NCBI GenBank assembly: GCA_039000515.1
Contig: JBCFYV010000010.1
Location: forward strand, 124,001-188,000
Direction: 5' to 3'
Origin: Timema cristinae
Taxonomy: Eukaryota > Arthropoda > Insecta > Phasmatodea > Timematidae
DNA: 64,000 nucleotides
Part shown: piece after piece, positions 46,901 through 56,455 of the stretch
Layout of the letters: every line of letters begins with the position of its first letter
Numbering within the stretch: the first letter of the stretch is position 1
Program-made: the position numbers and the translations under genes
The notes under the pieces: generated by a model
Told to the model about the DNA's origin: nothing
The model's database searches: none
Seen by the model: the letters and a program-made list of their open reading frames with translations, nothing else

Positions 46901-47640
46901 TTAAATTTGGTTTACCTGGTGAATCCAGTGTTTTTATGGCTGAATTATACGCCATTTTTAAATCTCTGTGTTTTGTGTATCGTAAGTGTCACCGTTCTGT
47001 TCTCATCTGCACGGATTCCATGAGTGCTCTGTTGGCATTGTCCACCCTCTACTCTTGGAATCCCCTGGTGCAGATGATACATGAGCAAATTTTAAAAATT
47101 GATTCATTAAGCACCCGGCTCGCCTTTTGCTGGATTCCTGGTCACGCCGGTCTCTCAGGAAATGAACTGGCTGACCAGGCGGCCAAGGAGGCGGCACGCC
47201 TGCCTCCGGAGGCGAGTATGGGTGTGATGTTTTTAGATCTAAAGGGTTATGTTCGGCGTGGGGTCTTACGCACCTGGCACGAGCAGTGGGTTTCGACCCC
47301 TGCTCAGAACAAGCTGCGGTCCATCAGGGACGGTGTGTCGCGGTGGCCCTCTTCTATACGAAAGTCCAGAAGAGAGGAGGTCATCGTGACAAGGCTCCGC
47401 GTCGGACACACAGCGTTGACCCATGGATTTTTATTGAGAGGGGACCCACCTCCAGTGTGTGAGTTTTGCGATGCTCCCCTTAGTGTGTACCACATTTTGG
47501 TGGAGTGTCGCAAGTATGCCCCTATCCGCCTGGCACTTAATTTTAAAGGTGACCTTCGGTTTTTACTACGCGTAAGCGCGGATGGAGTTATATGTTTACT
47601 TCGTTTTATACGCCAGGCGGATCTTTTTAATGCTATTTGA
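43951..47640 (+). pseudogene. LINE ORF2 (EN-RT-RNase H), two frameshifts, otherwise complete
   Basis: The start is ATG 43951 (MSLLQWNCRGFYARVEEIKL). Endonuclease residues are in QWNC, CLQETH, GDFNAHNLVWGS and SDHFPILL. RT has YRPIALTSCVCKILEKM, QCGFRRNRSTVDHL, FFDLEKAYDTTW, GVPQGSILSCALF, LFVDDYAIYC and KFLGLLFDFKLTW. RNase H has IYTDGSK, FMAELYAIF, CTDSMSALLAL and WIPGHAGLSGNELADQAAKE. The C-terminal zinc motif is CEFCDAPLSVYHILVEC. Two bases are missing near 45401 and one T near 45730; nothing else is broken. Family length is about 1,230 aa. The enzyme nicks the target and copies LINE RNA. Given only three missing bases, the source copy was recently active or these are assembly errors. Confidence 0.93.
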
Positions 47641-48124
47641 GTCACTTTTATAAAGTGACTCATCTGGACTTTCTCATATTGAGTTTTTTTTTAACATTTT
47701 AGTATATTTAAATATGTTTGTTTTGTATTTTTAACGTATTATTTTAACACGTTTTATAATTTTAATGTGTTAAATTTTAATATGTTTGTTTTGTAATTTT
47801 AACGTAGTGTATACACCTGTGGTTTTATTTTAGCAGGTGTATCACTTCTTTTGTTCTAATAGCCCATTTGAGCGCTCCTATGGAGTGTCTCAAATGGGCA
47901 TTTTCTCATATTGAGAATAACTGTTTTTAAATTAATTTAAAATTTTATTATTGTATATTGTTTTATATTTTATCTCTCCACCTGTTTATTCTAACAGGTG
48001 GACTATGTGATGTCTCTTCCCATTGGGGATTCTACTGTGTTTAATTTATTTTTAAAGGCCCTAATGACCTTACTGTGTCGACGGGCCTCAAAACAATAAT
48101 AATAATAATAATTTAAACACTACT

Positions 48125-48964
48125 AAGACACCTCTTAATTATTTACCTATCATTCTTATAATAAGTTGAGCTGTACTTTATTTTTTGAAATAATAAAAAC
48201 TGTTTATTTCAATGCATGGTACGCTTTTTTTTTTTGACCAATGATGTTTGTTATTCTTCTTATAGGTACCCATTTTGATATTAAAATAATTTGTTTTGTT
48301 CTTACATTCCATATTTACTCATTACCGTTTAATTTTTGAGATTTATTCATTGAAACAACAAATAAATATAGAATAATTGCTGTTTAAACTAAAAATCACT
48401 ATTATGAAATAAGTCTAAAAATGTATTGCTTTTTAATTCAAATACTATGTTTCAAACTAAAGTCTCATATTTGTTTACCTTCACATATAATTTAAATCAC
48501 GCTTACCGTTATTTTTCTTCTCGGCTGCAGACAGTTCATTCCAATTTCGGTACATATTCACACAAACTTCAGCCCAAAGTTTTTCTTTGATGTTGCGGTC
48601 ACTGTACTCTTTCAATTCTTTATTGTAAATACCTGGTCTCTTTTCAATTTCAATAATAAGTCTATCCGTATCTATCACGGTGTTCACTAACCCGTCATCT
48701 ACAGTATCTTCGTTCTCAGACATTTTGGCGGCACGAGTTATGACAACTCTGTGAGAGTGACCAGTCGAAACTGCGACTACACTATCGCTAGTTGATGCGT
48801 GTCCATACCTGTCCATGTGACTCATTCAGAGGGAGCTACTATCGTGTCGCAGCAAAAATAGGACCGGTTTGCATCTTTTTAGCCGCTGCGATTATCTAGT
48901 CGCATGTGTGCTCACCTCAATTTGAAACAATGCGTTTCATTTCTGCGGCTAAACAATCGTGCGA
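48125..48964. other. Right arm of the Harbinger transposon
   Basis: This contains the MADF intron start, the MADF exon 1 (48507-48825, minus) and a subterminal region. The latter has 'tagccgctgcgattatctag' (48879-48898) and 'cgtgcgactagaaatcgcaa' (48958-48977), which echo the left subterminal motifs. The MADF promoter should lie in 48826-48964, very close to the terminal repeat. Confidence 0.7.
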
Positions 48965-48991
48965 CTAGAAATCGCAAGTGGAGCCCGGCCC
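48965..48991 (-). repeat. Harbinger right terminal inverted repeat
   Basis: These 27 bases are the exact complement of 39138-39164 and are followed by the TTA target duplication at 48992-48994. Confidence 0.95.
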
Positions 48992-48994
48992 TTA

Positions 48995-49036
48995 CTGTCC
49001 GTTAGCACAGTTCTGCCAACATCTGTTGGGAATTGA
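48995..49036 (+). mobile_element. TAA-LINE copy 6, right piece
   Basis: 'ctgtccgttagcacagttct' continues the ORF1 start of copy 6 directly after the Harbinger target duplication. Similarity fades near 49036 ('tgttgggaattgatac'). The remainder of this old LINE is missing. Confidence 0.75.
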
Positions 49037-49690
49037 TACATTCATTAATCTTTTTTTTTTTTTTACAATGCAACTTATTCAATAATCGTAGTATCGAACA
49101 AACTCATTTTAACTTATAGTCAAACCAAAATAATAAGATTTGTTATTAGTTTATAACTTCTACACATCATGAATTGGTGTTCTTTTCCGCCTATTATGGA
49201 TACTATTGTAAATGATTTGGAACAAACATGCAGAAGGCTTTAACTGAATTCTTGGTCGTTTTCTTCTGAACCCTATATATCATTAGTTATTAAATGGAAA
49301 AACTCAGAAGAAACAATATTATAGGATACGGGAGAACAATGTTTTTTTCCACGCACCTTCTAAATTGTGAACGTCACAAATCCTATCTTGGAGATCAAAG
49401 TCTACGTTTTGAAATGCTTCCTTTAATATTTTAGCACATTCTCATACTGAATTCATCGTTTTATTGTGTTCTCGAATTTTCGCTGCCATATATCCTAAGA
49501 AGGATTCAAGGAACACCATTTAAGATTCATTCACTTTTAAGAGGATCAAAAAAGCGAAAAAAAATTCACCATATAGAAAAGAAGTATTTTCAGTTCCTTG
49601 TTGGTAAATATTTAATTATGTAGTAGGCTATTTCCCATGTCTCAAATACTACTCAACTCATGTACTTCACGCTTCATTAGACCAACGTTT
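49037..49690. other. AT-rich interval, nothing recognised
   Basis: This is AT-rich sequence between the old LINE fragment and a decayed minus-strand coding region. No repeat or RNA gene was seen. It may be the downstream part of the remnant at 49700-50290. Confidence 0.4.
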
Positions 49691-49699
49691 GTAGAATTG

Positions 49700-50290
49700 A
49701 TTATTTCAGCAAACCTTGAAAGTTTACGAATATAGGACTCTTTCTCTGCTCTTATTTACATCGTCCATATTAAATAAAATATCCTGATATATGCCTACAG
49801 CTCTGATGGCAGTACAGATCAGTCCCAAATACTGCGTTTATATTTGTAAGTCACGTGTTTGTGTAAAACTCCATCTTAGAAAAAGTTTGTGACTTCGAGA
49901 AATTAACCTCGGAGATCCGAAATTTCTCAAGAGTATCTTTGAACTTCAGTTTATAACATATAAAAGTTTTATATATTAAAAAAAAGGTGTATGGCTCTGC
50001 TTCGAAAAGCTCTTTAATAACGTGTTCTTACCCCTTTTTCTGAGATTTCTTCGTTATGAGAAGTGCCTTGTTCAGACATTTCTAACTTTCTCTTATTTAC
50101 ATTATCTAAATCCTTTTATAGCATTCATTACTTATCTGATACACCATGTCAAGTAATTCATCTCTATTGATTCTCTGTGCAACTTCATTTTCTCTGATTG
50201 CAACTTCTTCCAAAAATGTATTCCTTCTATTCTTCCTACTAGTTACTGGAATACGACTGCATTTTTAACAGATTAAATATTTGGTTGAAT
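49700..50290 (-). pseudogene. Decayed coding remnant, possible transposon protein
   Basis: Interrupted minus-strand frames show coding character. One reads CSRIPVTSRKNRRNTFLEEV and AIRENEVAQRINRDELLDMV (50265-50130). Another reads YKLKFKDTLEKFRISEVNFS and VFGTDLYCHQSCRHISGYF (49960-49780). The 'D.YCH..C' pattern is seen in some repetitive insect proteins, but I do not recognise the family. Many stops and frameshifts are present. Confidence 0.35.
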
Positions 50291-50788
50291 CTATTTCTCT
50301 AGTCGGTAATATACCGTCCATGTTTTCTTTTTTTTTTCTAATTATCTTGAAACATAGTAAAACAGATTACGGTACTTATGATCTAGGTGAGATAACATTT
50401 CACAGTGTTGTATAACGTTACGATGTAAATAAAAATCATATTTAATTTGGGCACATATATCCGTACACCTCAATAAAATAAACCCAAAATATCTTAGCAA
50501 CTGTAATGAAAGAAAAAAGTGTGCCTACCACTATACTAACAGCTGAATGCCTGTTAGGACACTAACAGTGTCTACTATACTTAACAGCTGATCAGCCAGT
50601 GGTGCACCAAATTTACTTTTTAATCTCAGTTTTTTTGAATATTTCATTTTTTTTATAAAAACCTTATATTATTAGGACATACATACATATTTCCTTGCTT
50701 GAAAATAAAATGTAGGCCTAGGATAAAAATTTTAATTTATAAAAAAATAAAAAATAAAACAAAATTTTTACCACTGATGTTGGCAATA

Positions 50789-51063
50789 TTATTATTAGCA
50801 CCGCGTCTTACTATACATTCGGGTTATACGCACTTACGCTAATGTGTAATGGTAGGGTGATTGTGAGATGAAATGAAGGACCTACAGTTTAACGTGGAAT
50901 CCGAATCATGGTGGTGACCTGGCATTCCCCACATTCACAAGATGTCTTGTCAGAGGTGAAGGAAGGGTTTGGAAATCAAATAAATCTGTGCCGGGACCGA
51001 GGATTGAACCCCGGCCGCCAGCACAGAAGTCTGACACCTTATCCCTAGACCACCAGGTCACCC
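50789..51063 (-). mobile_element. tRNA-derived SINE 1
   Basis: On the minus strand it starts with a tRNA-like head, GGTGACCTGGTGGTCTAGGG, with an A-box-like region and a B box (GGGGTTCAATCC, complement of about 51004-51016). A tRNA-unrelated body follows and ends in GACGCGGTGCTAATAATAA. Perfect target duplications TGTTGGCAATA flank it at 50778-50788 and 51064-51074. It is not a functional tRNA: it has no cloverleaf 3' half, and RNA polymerase III promoter boxes are all that remain. The (TAA)n tail suggests it uses a LINE with such a tail. Confidence 0.88.
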
Positions 51064-51074
51064 TGTTGGCAATA

Positions 51075-51600
51075 AGTGCGCTCAAAGCGCAGGATGATAA
51101 TTTTATTAATTTATCATTACGTCAGTTATAAATAAAGAGGAAGTTGACCTGCATGATATTTAAATAACTTAGATTGACCAAACATTAACTTGAAAAACTT
51201 GACGCGGTTAGATGAGCGATCGTGCGGTGGACTAGCATGCCCCGACAAGTTCAAGGACATTTAGTCAACACAAAACGGATCTTTGAAATATGTGGAACAC
51301 TGGTTCTTATAGTAAATTGGATTTACAAAAACTTTTATTCGAGGTTATTTTTCAATTATTTCCGCTCATGAAGCTGCAAATCGTGTTTTTTGTCAAAAAT
51401 AGACAAACACAACTACACAGAGAAGAAATATCGAAAAAATTAAAATAAACTAAATAAAAACAATTTTATTATCTTTAATCTAAAAAAGAAATTATAAAAA
51501 TCTGGTTACTGAAATAAAAGGGTCTACAGAAAATGGGTCGTCCGCAACCTTGTAGTAAAGTAATGTGATTCAAAAAAGCTACCCTGAATTTTTGTTACCC
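51075..51600. other. AT-rich interval, nothing recognised
   Basis: This is AT-rich non-coding sequence between SINE 1 and a GC-richer block. No gene or repeat structure was recognised. Confidence 0.4.
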
Positions 51601-52090
51601 CTAAAGTGTCCAGAATCATAATTTCAAAAGTAAATTCCATACACACAAATCCTACGAGGTTCCTCTTCAGGGAGTGGACTAATAACTATAACGGTCACAC
51701 AGACAACAGCTCGCCTTTCCTCTTTGAAACCACACACGAACTAATCAGACAAGAGCAGATCAAACAAATTGCAGTGGTACATCTCGTCGAGTTCATCCAA
51801 CAGGTAAAGAGAGGAGTTTGTTGAGCGGCCTGTAGACCTCCCCCAGTTCTCCACCTTCTTCCGCACCCGCACCCCCGTGGGTGCGTGATGATGCCAGCAA
51901 CCTCACTGGAAAACGATTCCCTTGTGGCTTGGTATCGACTACTCCCTTGTGGAGGCATGAAGACGTGAGTAAACGATCCGAGCCGACTCTTCGACTTGGG
52001 TGAGCAGGGCTGTACCACACAGTGTGTGTAGGGGATTATTCCAAATGCGAGCATGATAGCACGAGGGGAGAATAAACTTTCTATGTTACG
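51601..52090. other. Unidentified GC-richer block
   Basis: Between 51660 and 52060 the GC content rises and open frames occur on both strands (plus 51606-51824; minus 52054-51695). The plus product, with FLFREWTNNYNGHTDNSSPF, is not recognised. The block ends just before SINE 2. It could be the remnant of a host exon or of a retroelement leader. Confidence 0.3.
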
Positions 52091-52099
52091 AGAGAGACG

Positions 52100-52367
52100 G
52101 AATATTAATAATAATATTTAGCACCGCGTCTTACTACCCGTTCGGTTATAGGCTTGAAGTACTATTCACGCTAATGGATTTTGGAATTGGGAAGGTTGAA
52201 ATTAGAGGAAGTGAAACCGCATTTGCGTGGAGGAAGAGTGGAAAACCATTTAGGAAAACCACCCCCAGTGCACCCGACCGAGATTCGAACCTCGATCTCC
52301 CCGTCCTCAGCAGTCAAGCTTCAACACGACAAGCGCGTTAGCCAATACGCCACCGTGGCGGGTAAAG
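52100..52367 (-). mobile_element. tRNA-derived SINE 2
   Basis: On the minus strand it begins CCCGCCACGGTGGCGTATTG with an A-box-like GTGGCGTATTGGCTAACGC and a B box GGTTCGAATCTC. The body contains 'ggttttcctaaatggttttc' and it ends in GTAAGACGCGGTGCTAAATA plus a (TAA)n-like tail. The end is shared with SINE 1, so both belong to one family with different heads or bodies. Flanks 'gacggaata' and 'gacgggaata' are a probable target duplication. Confidence 0.82.
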
Positions 52368-52399
52368 ACGGGAATAACTAATGCGTTTCTTTTTATCGA

Positions 52400-53640
52400 G
52401 GTTTGGTTATCCGTTACAGAAAAAATAAACAAATAGTATCTTAATTGAGGGGCCGAGAGTATAAAGTAATATGTGACATTTTGACTATTTCGAAAAAACT
52501 AATTTTTTTAAAATTTTAACTAACTTTTAAATTCTTTTACTATCGAATATAATAATTAAATTTTGTGATACTACATAATATTAATTATTTATATCATCAC
52601 CTCTTTTTACAATTGGATTATTTTTAAAATTTAAAAATCAAAAACATTTTTATTACTTTATTAGCTCTATTCGAGATTAAGGGGGTATCAAGCAATTAAC
52701 GTAACTTTTTTACAAAATAAAAGTTTCACTACAAAAAAATTTTAAATTATTTTTATTTTACTCTGAACTATATTAAACAATGATTCTTTTGACTTTAAAC
52801 ACATGAATTTAAAAGGGTTTTTTTTCGGGTGTCATCATTTTGTATGTTAGTTTTATTTTCCCTGTCTTGAGATTTAGATTCGGAGACAAAAGAGTTGCAC
52901 TTTTTCGGGAAGCAGAAGACTTCTTGTAAATCTTTTTCGATGCCCTTTCCTCTTCATTTCCCCTTTTTTCCCCTCCTCTTCCCCTGGGCTTTTCTCCTTC
53001 ACCGTCCTCTTCCTTCTTTCCCACCCCCTTTTATTTCTCTTGTCCTCCTCGTCTCTTTTCCCTCCTATTCCAACCGTATCCTTCCCCTTGTCCTCTTCTT
53101 TTCCCTACCCCCCTTTTCCAATTGTCCTTTTTCTCTTGTCTTTAAAAAAAAGGGGGAAATAAACTATTTAATTTTTTGGGAGACTCAATTTTTAAAAATG
53201 TTTTTTTCTCTCTCTTCATTTAACTCCACTAAAGTATAGGATGATGGCCCCCTCTTAATTTTTTTTTAAAGTCTGCAAATATATTCAATTCTAGATTCAT
53301 TTGTATACTATTAGAATCCATTTGTAATTGTTTGTTTTTCAAATTTCAATACATCTTTTTTCACTAAAAGACATTTTATCTAAGTTACTGCATTCATTGC
53401 AGAGATGGATAAAACATCCCACTTGTCATCTTTACTACCGAAATCATCCTACTAACCGCATCCAAGCTTCCATCCCATATTTTAAACAAAAAGTATTTTA
53501 AGCGCCCTTACTCTTTTCACTCTTCCAAAAACCTGATCACATTCCGTTAAGTCTGCCCGGGTTCATGGTTTTTTTGTTTGACACACTAAAATTTTTGGGA
53601 TTTTTGTTATTTCACAATATTTCTTTTTCGCCTCCCCCCG
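52400..53640. other. AT-rich and pyrimidine-rich interval
   Basis: AT-rich DNA to about 52880 is followed by a long C/T-rich tract (52935-53130), then AT-rich sequence again. The C/T tract resembles the LINE 5' UTR in composition, but no LINE leader follows it. No gene was recognised. Confidence 0.4.
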
Positions 53641-53649
53641 CAACAGGTT

Positions 53650-53880
53650 TTTACCACCTCGTATTTATTTAGCTAACATGGCTGTTTCATGTCCCTAACT
53701 GCTGGGGAACGGGGAATCGAATTCGAATTTTGTGTGGGGGGAAATTGAAAACCATTTGGGAAAAAAACACCACAGAGTTTACCCGACCAAATATGGGTTC
53801 ACTTCCTCAAATTCAAACTTCCCGATTCCTTACCCTTAATTTAATTAGTACTCAAGCGATGACCCGAACGGGTATTAAGA
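53650..53880 (-). mobile_element. Degraded SINE 3
   Basis: 'gaaaaccatttgggaaaaaa' followed by 'gtttacccgaccaaatatgg' parallels the body and B-box region of SINE 2 ('ggaaaaccatttaggaaaac', 'gtgcacccgaccgagattcg') in the same order. Many small indels are present, and the head and tail are blurred. Confidence 0.6.
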
Positions 53881-54407
53881 CGTGGTGCTATAATTTTAAA
53901 CTATCGCTTTATACATTACAAGGGATATTAAAGAAGATCTTTGACATTTTTAATGGACAAATTTTTTGAATGCCCTACTTGATATCGTTTCACCCCAAAA
54001 ATTAGTAGTTTTTTCCATTTTTTATATTATTTACACCCAAATTGTATGTCCACACTTAGGAACGTAAAAATATTGTAGCCCGGGTTCAAGTCAGAATAAT
54101 CTTCTACATTAATTTTTCCCATGTACAATGAAAAATATAAATACACACATCTGTCAGATTATAAATTTTAAACTCATAAAAATAAGTATTACTGTTTAGA
54201 AACAAATCGGCAGATATAGAACTAATTTTTTGATAAACAAGCTCTATACAATACAAGTAATATTTAAAAAAAAATTCAAAAGTAAACATGTATAACCCAA
54301 AATTTTAAAAAACTATTATCGTTTAACCTTAAAAAAGGGGGAAAATATTAATTAAAAATTGATTAAAAAAAATACATATTTAAATTTAAGTTATAGTAAT
54401 ACATATC
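53881..54407. other. AT-rich interval, nothing recognised
   Basis: This is AT-rich sequence with many short homopolymer runs, lying between the degraded SINE 3 and LINE copy 8. No gene was seen. Confidence 0.4.
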
Positions 54408-55043
54408 CCCCATGGTTGGGGGTTTAAAATGCTCCCCAAAAAAATTTTACCCCTCTGTCATAAAGGGAAATTTAAAGGGAGGCTCTGTGCAGGACGTACT
54501 CGTTTGACAAACTAAAAATTCCCTTTTACCTCCTTTTTTTCTAACTTCCGTTTCTCTCATTTCTTCCTTTTTCCCTTCTAACTTCAGTTTCTCTCCTTTC
54601 TACCTTCCCCCCTTTCTACCCCCTTTTCTTCAGTACTTCTTTCTTTCCTTTCCCCAAAACATTCAGTCCGGGAGAAACCCCTTTGGGTCCTCCGTTAACG
54701 ACCCCGGGAGCTCAAACGGGTTTCCCCGAATAAAGATTGGATACCCTGCATTTTTATCCTAAATAAAGTTTGCCGGTTTTAATATTTTGAAGGGCCCTTG
54801 GGGGAAACAATGACCGATACCCTATTTATAGAAAAGCCGGTTACTTCATGAGGGGGCCGGACGGAAATTGGAACTTTCCTGCAACCACTTTCTGCATCCC
54901 CCTCCCCTGGCGCTGCCCCATGCGAAGGTTTCATTTCTAGCCGTGTAGGGCTCCCCCTTTAAAGCGTTAACAGGGCCCATGTGGTAGAACCACTTGGATC
55001 ACCCGGGTAACGACCGAGACTGGCAGGTGCCCCCTTAAGAGGC

Positions 55044-56440
55044 ATGGCCGAAACCTTTTTCACAGATGACCCTTTCCCCCGCTGGAAAAATCTACACGGC
55101 CCCCTTTCAGGGGCCCTGTTTGTAACAAGAGCGGGAAATGGTAGTCCATCAAGCCCTAATATAGGAAAACTCCAGGAAGTGGTGGGCCCCCCGGGACTGC
55201 TTCCTGATAATATCTCTAGAGAATAAAATGGGAACCTAATTCGAAAGAGCAAAAATGGTGCAGCAAGTCGGACGTCTTGATAAGAAAATACGTGAGGGCA
55301 CTAATTGATTCAACAGACTACTCCAGCCTCTAACTTTATAGTAAAACTGAAATACCGTTGGCAATATACGACCAAAACCGGTGAAGGGGGAACCTCGGGG
55401 GTTTCCCCCAAAATTTTTAAGGGAGGGGCACTTGTTTTGACCCAAAACTGCGTGAGTATTGAATCTGTAATATTTTTCCCCCAGCATTCACCGAAGGTAC
55501 GTATTTTCACCAAAATAACGAAAAAAAAATAATAGGGATACTTTAATCCTCATATTTTTACTCCTACCCTTCCAAAGGGGTCCAAGCAGGTTTCCACGGT
55601 TTAGTGTCCGACCGTATGTCTGAAACCCATGGGCGTGTTTTAAAGTGCCAGGGCGTTTGGGCCCTACAAACTGCGTTTCTGGGAAAACCCGACCTGGCAA
55701 TCGTGAAAAGAGTCCACGATACCCATATAAAGTCTCCGAAGTTCTGCGTAAACTGCAAGGTTTCCCACACACTGCCGGGTCTTTGGACCTGTTTGAAATG
55801 GAAGGTAGAGAATAAATCCGGGCGATACAATCGAAAAGAAATACTTATCCCAGGCATAAAAGGAATACATACTATTAGGCTTGGGTTTTTCAACCTGATA
55901 TTGCCAGATTGTAGGTCAGAACTCAAGCCCCAAGGCTTTGTCATTTAAATCTCGCTAAGACGTCTAGTCCTGTGCCATTTATCTCTATTTAGACATCAAG
56001 TAATCCCGCCCCAAACTTTTTGGGCGCCTAAATTTTTTACAAGAGCGAAACTCCCACAAAAATCGCCTCCCCCCCCTGGGGGCCCTCCTCGGGTCCCCCC
56101 CCCCCTTAAAAAATTTTACGTGCGGGTTGTTGACCAAAATTTGCATCGGGTTCCCGGGGTTTGGAATGAGTGGGATACGGTGAGGCCGCAAAGGCGGTCC
56201 AACTGTGTTTTGAGGAAGGCCCAGCGAGGAACCGCCGAAAAAACTACACAAAAAAAAATGTTGAGTGAAAAAACCTTTGCGCAAGGATCCACCAACTCGG
56301 TCTCTTGGGATAAATCAAAGCCTCTTCTGAAGCGGGAGGTCCAGGAGAACTGGGAAAGCAAGGGGACCAAAAAAAGGCCCTAACCTTTTTTTTAAATTTT
56401 TAAAAAAAAGCGTCATGGATTGCGGGGACAATTAAATCTT
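55044..56440 (+). pseudogene. LINE ORF1 of copy 8, shredded
   Basis: Traces in order are the start region near 55044, 'tctcaggaagtggtgg'-type sequence at about 55170, 'gttctgcgtaaactgcaagg' of the third zinc knuckle at about 55740, and 'cctcttctgaagcgggaggt' of the C-terminal LLKREV segment at about 56322. More than a dozen frame changes are present. The proline-rich repeat is reduced to C-runs at 56070-56105. It is non-functional. Confidence 0.8.
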
Positions 56441-56455
56441 TTTTTAAATAAAGTA

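Larger units (their letters stand above)
41674..48111 (+). mobile_element. TAA-LINE copy 7, full length, 13-bp target duplication
   Basis: This is the best-preserved copy in the window, 6,438 bp from the 5' C-run and hairpin to the (taa)n tail (48094-48111). Perfect target duplications TTTAAACACTACT flank it. ORF1 is intact and ORF2 has two small frameshifts and no nonsense codon. It inserted in the MADF intron of a Harbinger transposon and is thus younger than that transposon, which is younger than LINE copy 6. Confidence 0.96.
39754..48825 (-). pseudogene. Harbinger MADF-BESS DNA-binding protein, two exons, one frameshift
   Basis: Exon 1 (48825-48507) encodes MSHMDRYGHAST ... then the MADF start: DTDRLIIEIEKRPGIYNK, LWAEVCVNMYRNWNELSAAEKKNNG, with donor GTAAGC. 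Exon 2 (40522-39754, acceptor TTGCAG) restores frame as KETQKKCKNLKDCFAREM and AVQRKTTSGQGAKK. The reading then needs one more A in the run at 40425-40431 to continue as RRKYIHFDALLFLVPFV. A BESS-like segment (FALMLVPMLGKLSDDQKHYA, KVEILNVMLKA) follows and ends at 39754. With that base it is about 362 aa. MADF domains bind DNA; in this superfamily such a partner aids transposase recruitment. The intron holds the transposase exon 2 and the whole LINE. The single A-run lesion could be a sequencing error. Confidence 0.85.
39138..48991. mobile_element. Complete PIF/Harbinger DNA transposon, interrupted by a LINE
   Basis: Perfect 27-bp terminal inverted repeats begin GGGCCGGGCTCCACTTGCGA at 39138-39164 and, on the complement, at 48991-48965. 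The flanking TTA at 39135-39137 and 48992-48994 is the 3-bp target duplication typical of this superfamily. Subterminal CTGCGA/TCGCAG-type motifs recur near both ends. Without the LINE at 41674-48111 and one copy of its 13-bp target duplication, the transposon is about 3.4 kb, a usual length. It encodes a DDE transposase on the plus strand and a MADF/BESS protein on the minus strand. The outer ends split an older LINE ORF1. Confidence 0.95.

Noticed and set aside
50989..51063. Functional tRNA gene
   Set aside because: A and B box sequences are present, but the 3' half of the cloverleaf and acceptor stem are absent and the unit continues into a SINE body with target duplications.
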